From: DATBLE01 sp963841405 | GTDB lineage: Bacteria; Actinomycetota; Thermoleophilia; Gaiellales; Gaiellaceae | Length of the DNA: 64,000 nt | Reading direction: 5' to 3' | NCBI GenBank assembly: GCA_963841405.1 | Contig: CAWJCM010000002.1 | Span: 62,001-126,000, forward strand | In this document: piece after piece, positions 1 to 8,305 of the stretch | How positions within the stretch are numbered: position 1 is the stretch's first letter | Layout of the letters: each line of letters opens with the position of its first letter | Made by a program: the position numbers and the translations under genes | The notes under the pieces: generated by a model | Told to the model about the DNA's origin: nothing | Databases searched by the model: none | The model's input: only the letters and a program-made list of their open reading frames with translations

Positions 1-792
1 GCTGGCGCGCGGTTGCTGGACGTGCACGCCGACGCCGACCACAACCGCTCGGTGTTCACGCTGGTCGGCTCGGAGGCCGAGCTCGTCGCGGGTCTAGTCG
101 CCGGCGTCGAGTGCGCGCGCGACCGGATCGACCTGAGCGGGCACGAGGGCGCGCACCCGCGCATCGGCGCTGCCGACGTCGTGCCGCTCGTCCCGATCGG
201 GACCGAAGACATGGAGCGTGCACAGGCGGCCGCACGCGAGGTGGCCGCGCGGATCGGCGGGCTGGGCCTGCCGGCGTTTCTCTACGGCGGGCCGGATCGT
301 GGCCCGGCGTTCTTCCGCCGCGGAGGGCCGGAGGGGCTCCAGTCGCGGCTCGACACCGGCGAGCTCGTCCCGGACTTCGGACCGTCGAAGCTCGACCCTT
401 CCGCCGGGGGGGTCCTGGTCGGGGCGCGCCGCCCTCTGATCGCGTTCAACGTCAACCTCCGGACCGATGACGTCGAGGTGGCACGCGCGATCGCCGGGGT
501 CGTGCGAGAGCGTGGCGGCGGCTTCCCGGGCGTGCGGGCGCTCGGTCTCGACCTCCCGCGGGCCGGGCTCGTCCAGGTGAGCATGAACGTCGAGGACTGG
601 AAGGTCGCGGCGCTGCACCAGATCGTCGCGCGAATCGTCGACGAGGCCGCCGCCCGTGGGGTGGAGCCGGCGGGCTCCGAGCTCGTCGGGTTGATGCCGG
701 CCGGTGCGGCCGCCGCCGCCGCGGGCGCGGCGCTCCGGATCGACGGCTTCGATGCCTCGCGCGTCCTCGAACTCAGGTTGCTCGACGACTGA
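1..792 (+). CDS. ftcD: Glutamate formimidoyltransferase, 5' end outside window
   Basis: Transfers the formimino group of N-formimino-L-glutamate to tetrahydrofolate, the folate-linked last step of histidine degradation, in the cytoplasm. The frame is open to the left edge; the first residues (LLDVHADADHNRSVFT) belong to the conserved N-terminal part of the family, so roughly the first 25-30 residues lie outside the window. About 260 residues are visible, covering the two formiminotransferase subdomains and ending without a cyclodeaminase domain, so this is the single-function form. It lies just upstream of hutH, which supports the assignment. The TTG at 13 is internal, not the start. Confidence 0.9.
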   Translation, partial: AGARLLDVHADADHNRSVFTLVGSEAELVAGLVAGVECARDRIDLSGHEGAHPRIGAADVVPLVPIGTEDMERAQAAAREVAARIGGLGLPAFLYGGPDRGPAFFRRGGPEGLQSRLDTGELVPDFGPSKLDPSAGGVLVGARRPLIAFNVNLRTDDVEVARAIAGVVRERGGGFPGVRALGLDLPRAGLVQVSMNVEDWKVAALHQIVARIVDEAAARGVEPAGSELVGLMPAGAAAAAAGAALRIDGFDASRVLELRLLDD

Positions 793-853
793 CACGGTTC
801 CGGCGCAAATCGGGCACAGATACGTGACGCCATCCGCGGTAGCGTGTCGCGCA

Positions 854-920
854 GGGGGTCTCCGTGCCCCCTTCCGGGGAGAGAGGATACGTCGGGCCGG
901 AGAGAGAGGAGACGTCGGGC
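854..920 (+). repeat. Hairpin and two 23-bp-spaced direct repeats upstream of hutH
   Basis: A GGGGG/CCCCC hairpin (854-871, 8-nt loop) is followed by two similar segments of about 20 nt, each ending in ACGTCGGGC (889-897 and 912-920), 23 bp apart. They sit directly upstream of the proposed hutH -10 hexamer, so they may be a ftcD terminator plus regulator sites, or a simple local duplication. Role unknown. Confidence 0.45.
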
Positions 921-927
921 GCGAAGC

Positions 928-933
928 TAGACT
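928..933 (+). promoter_or_regulatory. -10-like TAGACT for leaderless hutH
   Basis: TAGACT ends 6 nt before the GTG start at 940, so initiation 7 nt downstream of the hexamer would begin the mRNA at the start codon. No clear -35 is visible. Confidence 0.55.
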
Positions 934-939
934 CGGCAG

Positions 940-2484
940 GTGCCCTCGGGAACGGCGATCGGCCTCACGGGCGAGGACCTGGTCGTCGACGACGTGTGGG
1001 CGATCGCGGTCGATGGAGCCTCCGCCACGCTCTCCGAGGCGGCCCGCGGGCGGATGGTCGAGGCACGGGCCGTCGTCGATCGCGCCGCGCACGGCCGCAG
1101 CGAGCACACCTACGGGGTCAACACGGGCTTCGGGCGCTTCGTCTCCCAGACGATCCCCGACGAGCTGACCGAGGAGCTGCAGCTGCGGCTGCTGCGGAGC
1201 CACGCCTGCGGAGTCGGCGAGCCCTACCCGGACGAGGTGATCCGGGCGGCCATGGTGCTGCGCGCCAACGCGCTCGCCAAGGGGCGGTCCGGCGCACGGC
1301 CCGAGCTGGTGGAGCTCTTGCTCGCCTGTCTCGACCGCGGCGTGCTGCCGGTGGTGCCGAGCCGCGGCTCGGTCGGCGCCAGCGGCGACCTGGCGCCGCT
1401 CGCGCACCTCGCGTTGCCGCTGGTCGGCGAGGGCGAGGCGTGGTTCGGCGGCGACCGACTCCCCGGTCAAGAGGCGCTCGAGCGCGCGGGGCTGCGGCCC
1501 GAGACGCTCCAGGCGAAGGAGGGGCTCTCGCTCGTGAACGGGACTCAGTTCATGGCCGCCGTCGCGTCGCTCGGGCTCGTCCGCGCGCGGCGGCTCGCCA
1601 GGACTGCCGACATCGCTTGCGCGCTGTCACTGGAGGCGCTGCAGGGGTCGCGGACGAGCTTCCTGCCCCAGATCCACGCGCTGCGCCCGCTGCGCGGGCA
1701 GCAGGACTCCGCCGCGAACGTGCTCGCATTGCTGGAGGGCTCGGCGATCAACGAGGCACACCGCTGGTGCGACAAGATCCAGGACGCCTACTCGCTCCGT
1801 TGTGCGCCGCAGGTGCACGGGGCCACCCGCGACCTGCTCGACTACGTCGACTACACCGTCTCGGTCGAGCTGAACGCGGCCACGGACAACCCGCTCGTAC
1901 TCGTCGAGGACGACCTGCTCGTCTCCAACGGCAACTTCCACGGCCAACCGCTCGCGTTCGCCCTCGACGCGCTCGCACTCGGGGTCGCGGAGCTGGCGAG
2001 CATCTCGGAGCGTCGCGTCGAGCGGCTCGTCAATCCGAGTCTCTCGGGCGGGCTCCCGCCGTTCCTGACGGTCGACGGCGGCCTGAACTCGGGGTTCATG
2101 ATCCCGCAGTACGTGGCGGCGTCCCTCGTCAGCGAGAACAAGGTGCTCGCCCACCCGGCCAGCGTCGACTCGATCCCCACGAGCGCGGGCCAGGAGGACC
2201 ACGTCTCGATGGGCAACACGGCCGGGCTCAAGGCCTGGCAGGTGCTCGGCAACGCAGAGTGGGCGCTGGCGATCGAGCTGCTGGCAGGAGCGCAGGGGGT
2301 CGAGTTCCTGGCGCCGCTCGAACCGGGCCGCGGGGTGGCCGCCGCACACGCGTTCGTCCGGTCGCTCTCCCCGCGCGTGACGGAGGACCGATCCCTGGGC
2401 GGCGAGATCGAGGTCCTCGCCGGTGCGATCCGCTACGGCTCGCTCGTCGCGGCCGTCGAGGACGCGGTCGGGGAGCTGCGGTGA
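940..2484 (+). CDS. hutH: Histidine ammonia-lyase
   Basis: Removes ammonia from L-histidine to give urocanate, the first step of the hut pathway. The 514-residue length is normal. The MIO prosthetic group precursor Ala-Ser-Gly is at residues 147-149 in the family motif GSVGASGDLAPL, and the active-site tyrosine lies in YGVNTGFG near residue 58. The GTG start at 940 follows a TAGACT element by 6 nt and has no Shine-Dalgarno sequence. The stop overlaps the GTG of the next small membrane gene by 3 nt (GTGA), and hutU follows with ATGA, so these three genes are almost certainly one operon. Confidence 0.96.
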   Translation: MPSGTAIGLTGEDLVVDDVWAIAVDGASATLSEAARGRMVEARAVVDRAAHGRSEHTYGVNTGFGRFVSQTIPDELTEELQLRLLRSHACGVGEPYPDEVIRAAMVLRANALAKGRSGARPELVELLLACLDRGVLPVVPSRGSVGASGDLAPLAHLALPLVGEGEAWFGGDRLPGQEALERAGLRPETLQAKEGLSLVNGTQFMAAVASLGLVRARRLARTADIACALSLEALQGSRTSFLPQIHALRPLRGQQDSAANVLALLEGSAINEAHRWCDKIQDAYSLRCAPQVHGATRDLLDYVDYTVSVELNAATDNPLVLVEDDLLVSNGNFHGQPLAFALDALALGVAELASISERRVERLVNPSLSGGLPPFLTVDGGLNSGFMIPQYVAASLVSENKVLAHPASVDSIPTSAGQEDHVSMGNTAGLKAWQVLGNAEWALAIELLAGAQGVEFLAPLEPGRGVAAAHAFVRSLSPRVTEDRSLGGEIEVLAGAIRYGSLVAAVEDAVGELR

Positions 2485-2732
2485 CCGACCGCCCCAAGCA
2501 GAAGCGGAAGCTGCGCTGGGACGGGACGCCGCGCACCGTTCCGAGGCATCCCTATCGCGACAGCGCGATCGTCTATGCGGTGCTCGCGGGCGTCGTCGTC
2601 GGGGTCACCGCACTGACCGGCGGCAACATGCGGGCGGCACTGATCATCGCTCCGGTCCTCTTCGTGGTTGCCACGGGGTACAGCTGGTGGCGCTGGCGGC
2701 AGCGCGAACGGGACGAGGCGGAGAACCGATGA
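2481..2732 (+). CDS. Two-helix small membrane protein in hut operon
   Basis: An 83-residue protein of unknown function. A basic N-terminus (about 28 residues rich in Lys/Arg) precedes two hydrophobic helices at about residues 29-46 and 51-67, then a charged tail (RWRQRERDEAENR). It starts with GTG inside the hutH stop (GTGA) and its TGA overlaps the ATG of hutU, so it is translationally coupled to both. No catalytic motif is visible. Position between HutH and HutU suggests a membrane partner or a helper in histidine or urocanate uptake, but that is inference from position only. Confidence 0.7.
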   Translation: MTDRPKQKRKLRWDGTPRTVPRHPYRDSAIVYAVLAGVVVGVTALTGGNMRAALIIAPVLFVVATGYSWWRWRQRERDEAENR

Positions 2733-2813
2733 GCGACGAAGCCGGACGCAAGGGCGACGGCGCAGCTGTCGCACCTGGTGCGAGGCGAAGTCGTGACGCC
2801 GAAGACGTCAGCG
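2729..2813 (+). repeat. 85-bp coding repeat with two hairpins, copy 1
   Basis: By hand alignment this segment matches 24586-24670 without gaps at about 66 of 85 positions, and both copies begin at an ATG that overlaps an upstream TGA. It contains hairpin 1 (2755-2771, 7-bp stem with one G-U pair, 3-nt loop) and hairpin 2 (2795-2809, 6-bp stem with one mismatch, loop GAA). It encodes residues 1-28 of HutU. Confidence 0.7.
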
Positions 2814-4513
2814 CGACGAAGACGGTCGACGCGGCCGTCGAATCGCTCTGCGGCGACCTCTCCCGGATCCGGGCGCCGCGCGGCCCCGGGCTCAACGCCC
2901 GCTCGTGGTCTACGGAGGCGCCGCTCCGGATGCTGCTCAACAATCTCGACCGGGAGGTGGCCGAGCATCCCGAGGCGCTCGTCGTCTACGGCGGCAGCGG
3001 CCGTGCCGCGCGGAGCCACGACACGCTGAAGGCGATCGTACGCACCCTGCTCAGGCTGGGCGGGGATGAAACCCTCCTCGTCCAGAGCGGCAAACCGGTC
3101 GGCGTCTTCCGCACCCATCCCGCTGCGCCACGAGTCCTGATCGCCAACGCGATGGTCGTTCCGCGCTGGGCGACCTGGGACGAGTTCCGCCGGCTGGAGG
3201 CGCTCGGGCTGACGATGTTCGGCCAGATGACGGCCGGAAGCTGGATCTACATCGGAACACAGGGGATCCTCCAGGGCACGTACCAGACCTTCGCGGCCGC
3301 GGCGGAGCAACACTTCGGCGCGGCCGATCTCGCCGGACGGTCGATCCTCACCGCCGGCCTGGGGGGGATGGGCGGCGCGCAGCCGCTCGCCGGGACGCTG
3401 CTCAACGCCGCGGTTCTCTGCGTCGAGGTCGATCCATCCCGGATCGAGCGCCGCCTGGAGACCCGCTACCTCGACGAGGCGGCCGGGTCTCTGGACGAGG
3501 CGCTCGCGCTCGTCCGCGCGGCGCAACGCGACCGGCGCCCCCTCTCGGTCGGGCTGCTCGGCAACGCGGCCGAGGTCGTTCCGGAGCTCGCCCGCCGTGG
3601 CGAAGCCTTCGACCTCGTCACCGACCAGACCGCGGCGCACGATCCGCTCACCGGGTACGTGCCCGTGGGACTGGACGTCGCCGCTGCCGCCGAGCTGCGC
3701 GCTACCGATCCCGTGACCTATTTGGAACGAGCGCGTGCCAGCATTGCCGCACACGTCCGCGGGCTGCTGGAGTTCGTCCGGGCGGGCAGGTATGTTTTCG
3801 ACTATGGCAACAACCTGCGGGGTGAGGCCTTAGAAGCGGGCGTCGAGGATGCGTTCACATACCCGGGCTTCGTTCCGGCCTATATCCGGCCGCTCTTCAG
3901 CCGCGGTGTCGGGCCTTTCCGGTGGGCCGCCTTGTCTGGCAACCCGAAGGACATCGCCGCGATCGACGCGACGCTGCTGGAGCTGTTCCCGGAGGACGGC
4001 GTCCTGCAGCGGTGGCTGGAGCTGGCACCCGGGCGGGTGGCATTCCAGGGGCTGCCCGCGCGGATCTGCTGGCTCGGCTACGGCGACCGCGCCCGAGCGG
4101 GCCTGGCGATCAACGAGCTCGTGCGGAGCGGGCGAGTGACGGCGCCGGTGGTGATCGGGCGCGATCACCTGGATTCGGGTTCGGTCGCGTCTCCGTACCG
4201 CGAGACCGAGGCGATGGCCGACGGCTCCGATGCGATCGCCGACTGGCCGATCCTGAACGCTCTGCTGAATGTCGCCGCAGGCGCGACCTGGGTCAGCGTC
4301 CACCACGGCGGGGGGGTCGGGATCGGCAACTCGATCCACGCCGGCATGGTCGTCGTCGCGGACGGCACGGCCGAAGCAGCCGAGCGTCTCGAACGTGTGC
4401 TGACCACCGATCCGGGCACGGGCGTCATGCGCCATGCCGACGCCGGCTACGCGGAGGCGATCGAGCACGCCCGCGCGCACGGGCTCGACTTGCCCAGCCT
4501 CGAGGAGAGGTAA
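2729..4513 (+). CDS. hutU: Urocanate hydratase with repeat-encoded N-terminal extension
   Basis: Converts urocanate to 4-imidazolone-5-propionate using tightly bound NAD+. It has 594 residues, about 30-40 longer than usual. The family fold begins near residue 48 (RIRAPRGP), the dinucleotide-binding GLGGMGG is at about 210-216, and the C-terminal catalytic region has HHGGGVGIGNSIHAG. The extra N-terminus (residues 1-29) is encoded by an 85-bp repeat also found at the start of the peptidase gene at 24586. The ATG overlaps the upstream TGA. The stop TAA is also the first half of a -10-like TAAGCT for the next gene. Confidence 0.95.
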   Translation: MSDEAGRKGDGAAVAPGARRSRDAEDVSATKTVDAAVESLCGDLSRIRAPRGPGLNARSWSTEAPLRMLLNNLDREVAEHPEALVVYGGSGRAARSHDTLKAIVRTLLRLGGDETLLVQSGKPVGVFRTHPAAPRVLIANAMVVPRWATWDEFRRLEALGLTMFGQMTAGSWIYIGTQGILQGTYQTFAAAAEQHFGAADLAGRSILTAGLGGMGGAQPLAGTLLNAAVLCVEVDPSRIERRLETRYLDEAAGSLDEALALVRAAQRDRRPLSVGLLGNAAEVVPELARRGEAFDLVTDQTAAHDPLTGYVPVGLDVAAAAELRATDPVTYLERARASIAAHVRGLLEFVRAGRYVFDYGNNLRGEALEAGVEDAFTYPGFVPAYIRPLFSRGVGPFRWAALSGNPKDIAAIDATLLELFPEDGVLQRWLELAPGRVAFQGLPARICWLGYGDRARAGLAINELVRSGRVTAPVVIGRDHLDSGSVASPYRETEAMADGSDAIADWPILNALLNVAAGATWVSVHHGGGVGIGNSIHAGMVVVADGTAEAAERLERVLTTDPGTGVMRHADAGYAEAIEHARAHGLDLPSLEER

Positions 4514-4525
4514 GCTCGACCGCTG

Positions 4526-5056
4526 ATGCCCGACCAGGCGCGGCTCGAGTAGACGGACAGCGGCCTCGTCCCCTCGGGCGAGGGCTGGTTCGTGGTCAAC
4601 GCAGCAGACACGCCGTGGTGGCAAAGCGTCTACTTCGGAGCCTCCACCTCGTTCGAGGGCGAGCCCGAGTTCCCGGAGTACGGCATGAACATCCAAGTTC
4701 TCTGGCCCGGGCAGCCGAACGGTCTCTACCACCGGGAGAGCGTCCAGGAGGACTTCCTCGTCGTCTCCGGCGAGTGCCTCGTCCTGATCGAGGGCGAGGA
4801 GCGGCCGTCGAGGGCGTGGGACTTCGTCCACTGCCCGGCGGAGACCGACCACATCTTCGTCGGCACGGGCGAGGGGCCGTGCGTGATCGTCATGGTCGGC
4901 TCACGGGCACCGAGCACCATCACGTATCCGGTCTCGGAGCTCGCGCAGCGGCTCGGCGCGTCGACCCATGCCGAGACCAACGTGCCGCGAGAGGCCTACG
5001 CGCCGTTCGACCGGGGCGGGGTGGGGGCCATGCCGAACGGCGCGCTTCCGACCTGA
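4526..5056 (+). CDS. Cupin-domain protein with in-frame amber near start
   Basis: A small single-domain cupin of unknown substrate. The beta-barrel signature is visible as YHRESVQEDFLVVSGECLVL followed by a later motif around VHCPAETDHIFVG; metal-binding His/Glu residues are present. A TAAGCT hexamer ends 9 nt before an ATG at 4526, and that frame runs straight into the cupin, but a TAG sits at 4550-4552 (codon 9). Without it the N-terminus reads smoothly (MPDQARLE, stop, TDSGLVPSGEGW). Either the TAG is a base error or nonsense mutation, or translation starts at GTG 4592, giving 154 residues. The main domain is intact either way. It lies between hutU and the efflux genes. Confidence 0.7.
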
Positions 5057-5063
5057 CGCCGCG

Positions 5064-6542
5064 CTAGGCGGCTTCCTCGAACGACGGCTCGGCGGTCATA
5101 GCGTTCTCGGGCGTAGCCGCCCCGACCGCTGCCGGCTCCGGCCGGCGCACCCTGCCGATCGTGATTGCGGCGACGATGGCGCCCGCGAGCAGGATGACGG
5201 CACCGACCTGTAGCGCGCGGTGGTACCCGGCGACGAACTGGGCGTCGTACGCGGGGCTGGCAGCACTCACGGTGATGTGCGTGGCCACCACGGTTCCCAT
5301 GATCGCGATGCCGAGCGAGCCGCCGACCTGGCGCATGCTGTTGATCACGGCCGAGCCGACGCCCGCCTTGTCGACCGGGACGGAGCCCATCGCGGCCGCC
5401 GTCGTCGGCGCCATCGTGATCGCCATCCCGAACCCGCCGACGAGCAGGCCGGGGAGGATGTCCCAGAACGAGGACTGCACGTCGAGCGTCGCGAACAGAA
5501 GCAGCGACCCGGTCAGCAGCGTCATCCCCGCCACCATCGGCCACCGCGGCCCGATCCGATCCGTGAACCGGCCGGCGAACGGCGCGACCAGGATGATCAG
5601 CAGCGTCATCGGCAGGAACGTCGCTCCCGTCTTGATCGCGCTGTAGCCGAGCACGTTCTGGAGGAACAGCGAGTTGAAGAAGAAGATCCCGAACATGGCG
5701 AGCCCGACCAGGCCCATCACCGTGTTCGCACCGCTGAAGCTCGGGTTGCGGAACAGCGAGAGGTCGAGCATCGGCAGGCGCTGACGCGCCTCCAGCAGCA
5801 CGAATACCGTCAGCGCGACCGCGGCGAGGACGAGCAGGCCGACCACGCGTGTCGAGCCCCACGGATGGGTGTTCGTCTCGATCAGCCCGTAGGTCAGGGC
5901 GAAGAGCCCGACGGCGGAACTGACCAGGCCGGGCAGGTCGAGCCGCTGCTCGCGCGACGTGTCCTTCGTCTCGTCGACGAACGCTCGCGCGGCCAGCACG
6001 CCGACGACGCCGACCGGCACGTTGACGAAGAAGATCCAGCTCCAGCTGATCCGCTCGGTGATCACGCCTCCGACCAACGGGCCGATTGCCAGCGCCAGCG
6101 CTGAGACCCCCGCCCAGATCCCGATCGCCGTGCCGCGGAGACGCGGCGGGAAGGTCGCCGTGATGATCGAGAGCGTCGCGGGATTCATCAGCGCGGCACC
6201 TACCCCCTGGACGGTTCGGGCGGCGATCAGCGACGCGGCGCCGCCGGCGAGCCCGCACCAGAGCGACGCTCCGGTGAAGACGACCAGGCCCGCGATGAAG
6301 ATCGCCCGTCGGCCGAGTAGATCGGCCAGCTTGCCGCCCGTCAGCAGGAGCACCCCGAAGGTGAGCGCGTACGCGTTCACGACCCACTCCAGTTCCGACA
6401 CGGAGATGCCCAGGTCGGAGCGGATCGACGGCAGCGCGACGTTCACCACCGTGTTGTCGAGCATGATCATGAACAGGCCGAACGAGACGGCGACCAGCGT
6501 CCACCACTTGCGGTTCTCGTCCGTGAAGAGCCGTGCTTTCAT
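5064..6542 (-). CDS. MFS transporter, DHA2 (EmrB/QacA-like), second copy
   Basis: A 492-residue inner-membrane protein of the 14-helix drug:H+ antiporter family. Visible markers are the N-terminal helix with LDNTVVNVALPSI (family motif D1), the loop 2-3 motif GGKLADLLGRR, and FFVNVPVG. It probably exports small hydrophobic compounds using the proton gradient; the substrate cannot be read from sequence. Its ATG overlaps the TGA of the 65-residue gene upstream (ATGA), so it is the last gene of the three-gene unit that starts at 8232 and probably falls under the divergent MarR regulator. Confidence 0.9.
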   Translation of the reverse strand: MKARLFTDENRKWWTLVAVSFGLFMIMLDNTVVNVALPSIRSDLGISVSELEWVVNAYALTFGVLLLTGGKLADLLGRRAIFIAGLVVFTGASLWCGLAGGAASLIAARTVQGVGAALMNPATLSIITATFPPRLRGTAIGIWAGVSALALAIGPLVGGVITERISWSWIFFVNVPVGVVGVLAARAFVDETKDTSREQRLDLPGLVSSAVGLFALTYGLIETNTHPWGSTRVVGLLVLAAVALTVFVLLEARQRLPMLDLSLFRNPSFSGANTVMGLVGLAMFGIFFFNSLFLQNVLGYSAIKTGATFLPMTLLIILVAPFAGRFTDRIGPRWPMVAGMTLLTGSLLLFATLDVQSSFWDILPGLLVGGFGMAITMAPTTAAAMGSVPVDKAGVGSAVINSMRQVGGSLGIAIMGTVVATHITVSAASPAYDAQFVAGYHRALQVGAVILLAGAIVAAITIGRVRRPEPAAVGAATPENAMTAEPSFEEAA

Positions 6543-6736
6543 GCATCCCCCCTCGAGGTCTGCGGGGCGCGGGCGAGCCGTGTCAGCTCGCCGCGCACCC
6601 GCTCGATCGCATCGCTGTGCAGGGCCACCGCGTCGGGCGGCGCGCCGTTCGTCTCGAGCAGCGCCCTGATGTGGACGAGCCCCTTCAGCTGCAGCTCCAG
6701 GTCGTCGAGCTGCCGTTGCAGCGTCGCTCCGCTCAT
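6539..6736 (-). CDS. 65-residue coiled-coil protein between two MFS genes
   Basis: A small soluble protein of unknown function. Residues 5-25 (TLQRQLDDLELQLKGL) and 43-57 (IERVRGELTRLAR) have heptad-like leucine spacing, so a short helical hairpin or coiled coil is likely. It overlaps the upstream MFS stop by ATGA and the downstream MFS start by ATGA, so it is locked into one transcript with two DHA2 transporters. No membrane segment or enzyme motif is seen. An accessory or assembly role for the transporters is only inferred from position. Confidence 0.75.
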   Translation of the reverse strand: MSGATLQRQLDDLELQLKGLVHIRALLETNGAPPDAVALHSDAIERVRGELTRLARAPQTSRGDA

Positions 6737-8232
6737 GCGGCCTCCAGCTCGAGTGCAGCCTCCTCGACCAGCTGCGGCTGCGCCTCGTCGGGCTTCGACT
6801 CGAGCATCAGAGCCGAGAGCACCGCGCCGGCACCCGCCAGAGCCGCGAGCACGTAGAACGCGATCTGGAAGCCGTGCGTCAGCGCTGCTCCGCTGAACGC
6901 GGTCGTCCCGCTGTGGCCGTCGACGTAGTGTGACGTGAAGGTCGTCGCCACCGTGGTCGCCAGCGCGACGCCGACCGCGCCGCCGATCTGTTGCGTCGTG
7001 TTGATCAGACCGGAGGCGATCCCCGCGTCGGATTCCGTCACACTCGTGAGCGCGCCGATCGACATCGGCACGAACGCGAGTGCAAGCCCGAGCCCGCTGA
7101 TCATGAACGCCGGGAACAGGTCGGCGAAGTAGCTGCCGTGGACCGGAAGCTGCGCGAACAGCACCAGCGCGACCGTCGTCAGCCCCAGACCGGCGGGCAG
7201 CACGCGCCGCACGCCGATCCGGGTGACCAGCGCCTGCGCCACCGTCGAGAAGACGATGATCGTCAGTGTCAGCCCGATGTACGCCACGCCCGTCTTCAGG
7301 GCCGAGTAGTGCAGCACCTCCTGCATGTACAGCGTGAGCAGGAAGAACTGGGCGAAGATCGCCCCGCCCATCAACAGGCCGGCCACGTTCGACCCCGTCA
7401 GCGTGCGGAGACGGAAGATCCGGAGCGGCAGCAGCGGCGCCTTGGACCGGGCCTCGATCACGAAGAACGCGACGATCAGCAGCACCGACGAGGCGAGCAG
7501 CCCGATCGTCGACCCGGTGCCCCAGCCGTGCTGGGTCGCACGGGTCATCGCGTAGACGAGCAACATCAGACCGCCGGTGATCGAGGCGGCACCGGCGAAG
7601 TCGAACCGGCGATGGCCCAGGTCGGCACGGCTCTCGCGGAGCAGCACCGGGGTCAGCGCCATCACGAGCACGCCCGCCGGCACGTTGATGAAGAAGATCC
7701 ACGACCAGCTGAGCGCACTGGTCAGCGCACCGCCGAGCAACACGCCGGCCGCACCGCCGCTTCCCGAGGCGGCGCCCCAGATCCCGAGCGCGACGTTGCG
7801 ATCGCGGCCCTCGCGGAACGTGGTCGTCAGGATCGACAGCGCCGCGGGGGAGAGCATGGCCGCGCCGAGCCCCTGCAGGGCGCGGAACGCGATCAGCGAC
7901 CCTTCGGACCAGGCGAGACCGTCCAGCAGCGACATGACCGTGAAGAGCGCCAGACCGGCGACGAACAGCCGTCGCCGCCCGAGCAGGTCGGCCAACCGGC
8001 CGCCGAGCAGCAAGAACCCGCCGAAGAAGATCGCGTAGGCGGTGATCACCCACTGGAGGCTCTCCTGCGAGAACCCCAGGTCGGTCCTGATCGAGGGCAG
8101 CGCCACGTTGACGATCGCCACGTCCAGGACGACCATGAACTGCGCGGCCACGATCAGCGCCAGTGCCCACCAGCGCCGGGAACCGGGGTCTTCTTTTTCG
8201 ACTGCCGGGTATGCGACAATATCTGCAGTCAT
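6733..8232 (-). CDS. MFS transporter, DHA2 (EmrB/QacA-like), first copy
   Basis: A 499-residue, 14-helix drug:H+ antiporter-type protein related to the neighbour at 5064. Markers include LDVAIVNVALPSI, GGRLADLLGRRRLF in the loop 2-3 motif, and FFINVPAGVL. The ATG at 8232 is preceded by a strong Shine-Dalgarno (GGAGGGG, 7-nt spacer), unlike most single genes in this window, and the open frame further upstream would run through the divergent marR promoter. It heads the MFS-small protein-MFS unit and diverges from marR, a classic arrangement in which a ligand-released MarR controls efflux. Confidence 0.92.
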   Translation of the reverse strand: MTADIVAYPAVEKEDPGSRRWWALALIVAAQFMVVLDVAIVNVALPSIRTDLGFSQESLQWVITAYAIFFGGFLLLGGRLADLLGRRRLFVAGLALFTVMSLLDGLAWSEGSLIAFRALQGLGAAMLSPAALSILTTTFREGRDRNVALGIWGAASGSGGAAGVLLGGALTSALSWSWIFFINVPAGVLVMALTPVLLRESRADLGHRRFDFAGAASITGGLMLLVYAMTRATQHGWGTGSTIGLLASSVLLIVAFFVIEARSKAPLLPLRIFRLRTLTGSNVAGLLMGGAIFAQFFLLTLYMQEVLHYSALKTGVAYIGLTLTIIVFSTVAQALVTRIGVRRVLPAGLGLTTVALVLFAQLPVHGSYFADLFPAFMISGLGLALAFVPMSIGALTSVTESDAGIASGLINTTQQIGGAVGVALATTVATTFTSHYVDGHSGTTAFSGAALTHGFQIAFYVLAALAGAGAVLSALMLESKPDEAQPQLVEEAALELEAA

Positions 8233-8277
8233 CTTTTGTCCCCTCCAATCGTTTAGTTTTGCCACGATAACAGACGA

Positions 8278-8285
8278 CAACGTTG
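8278..8285. promoter_or_regulatory. Candidate MarR operator CAACGTTG
   Basis: A perfect 8-bp palindrome in the 73-bp gap between the divergent MFS and marR start codons, 6 nt upstream of the marR TACACT hexamer. Its place suits an autoregulatory MarR site. Eight bases alone are weak evidence. Confidence 0.35.
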
Positions 8286-8291
8286 GTGCGC

Positions 8292-8297
8292 TACACT
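8292..8297 (+). promoter_or_regulatory. -10-like TACACT for marR
   Basis: TACACT ends 8 nt before the ATG at 8306, giving an mRNA leader of at most a few nucleotides. Confidence 0.45.
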
Positions 8298-8305
8298 TAT
8301 TCCGA

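Noticed and set aside
94..1470. Long minus-strand open frame opposite ftcD and hutH, and many similar long antisense frames
   Set aside because: They mirror strong genes in a high-GC sequence, have Arg/Pro/Ala-rich low-complexity translations and no family features.
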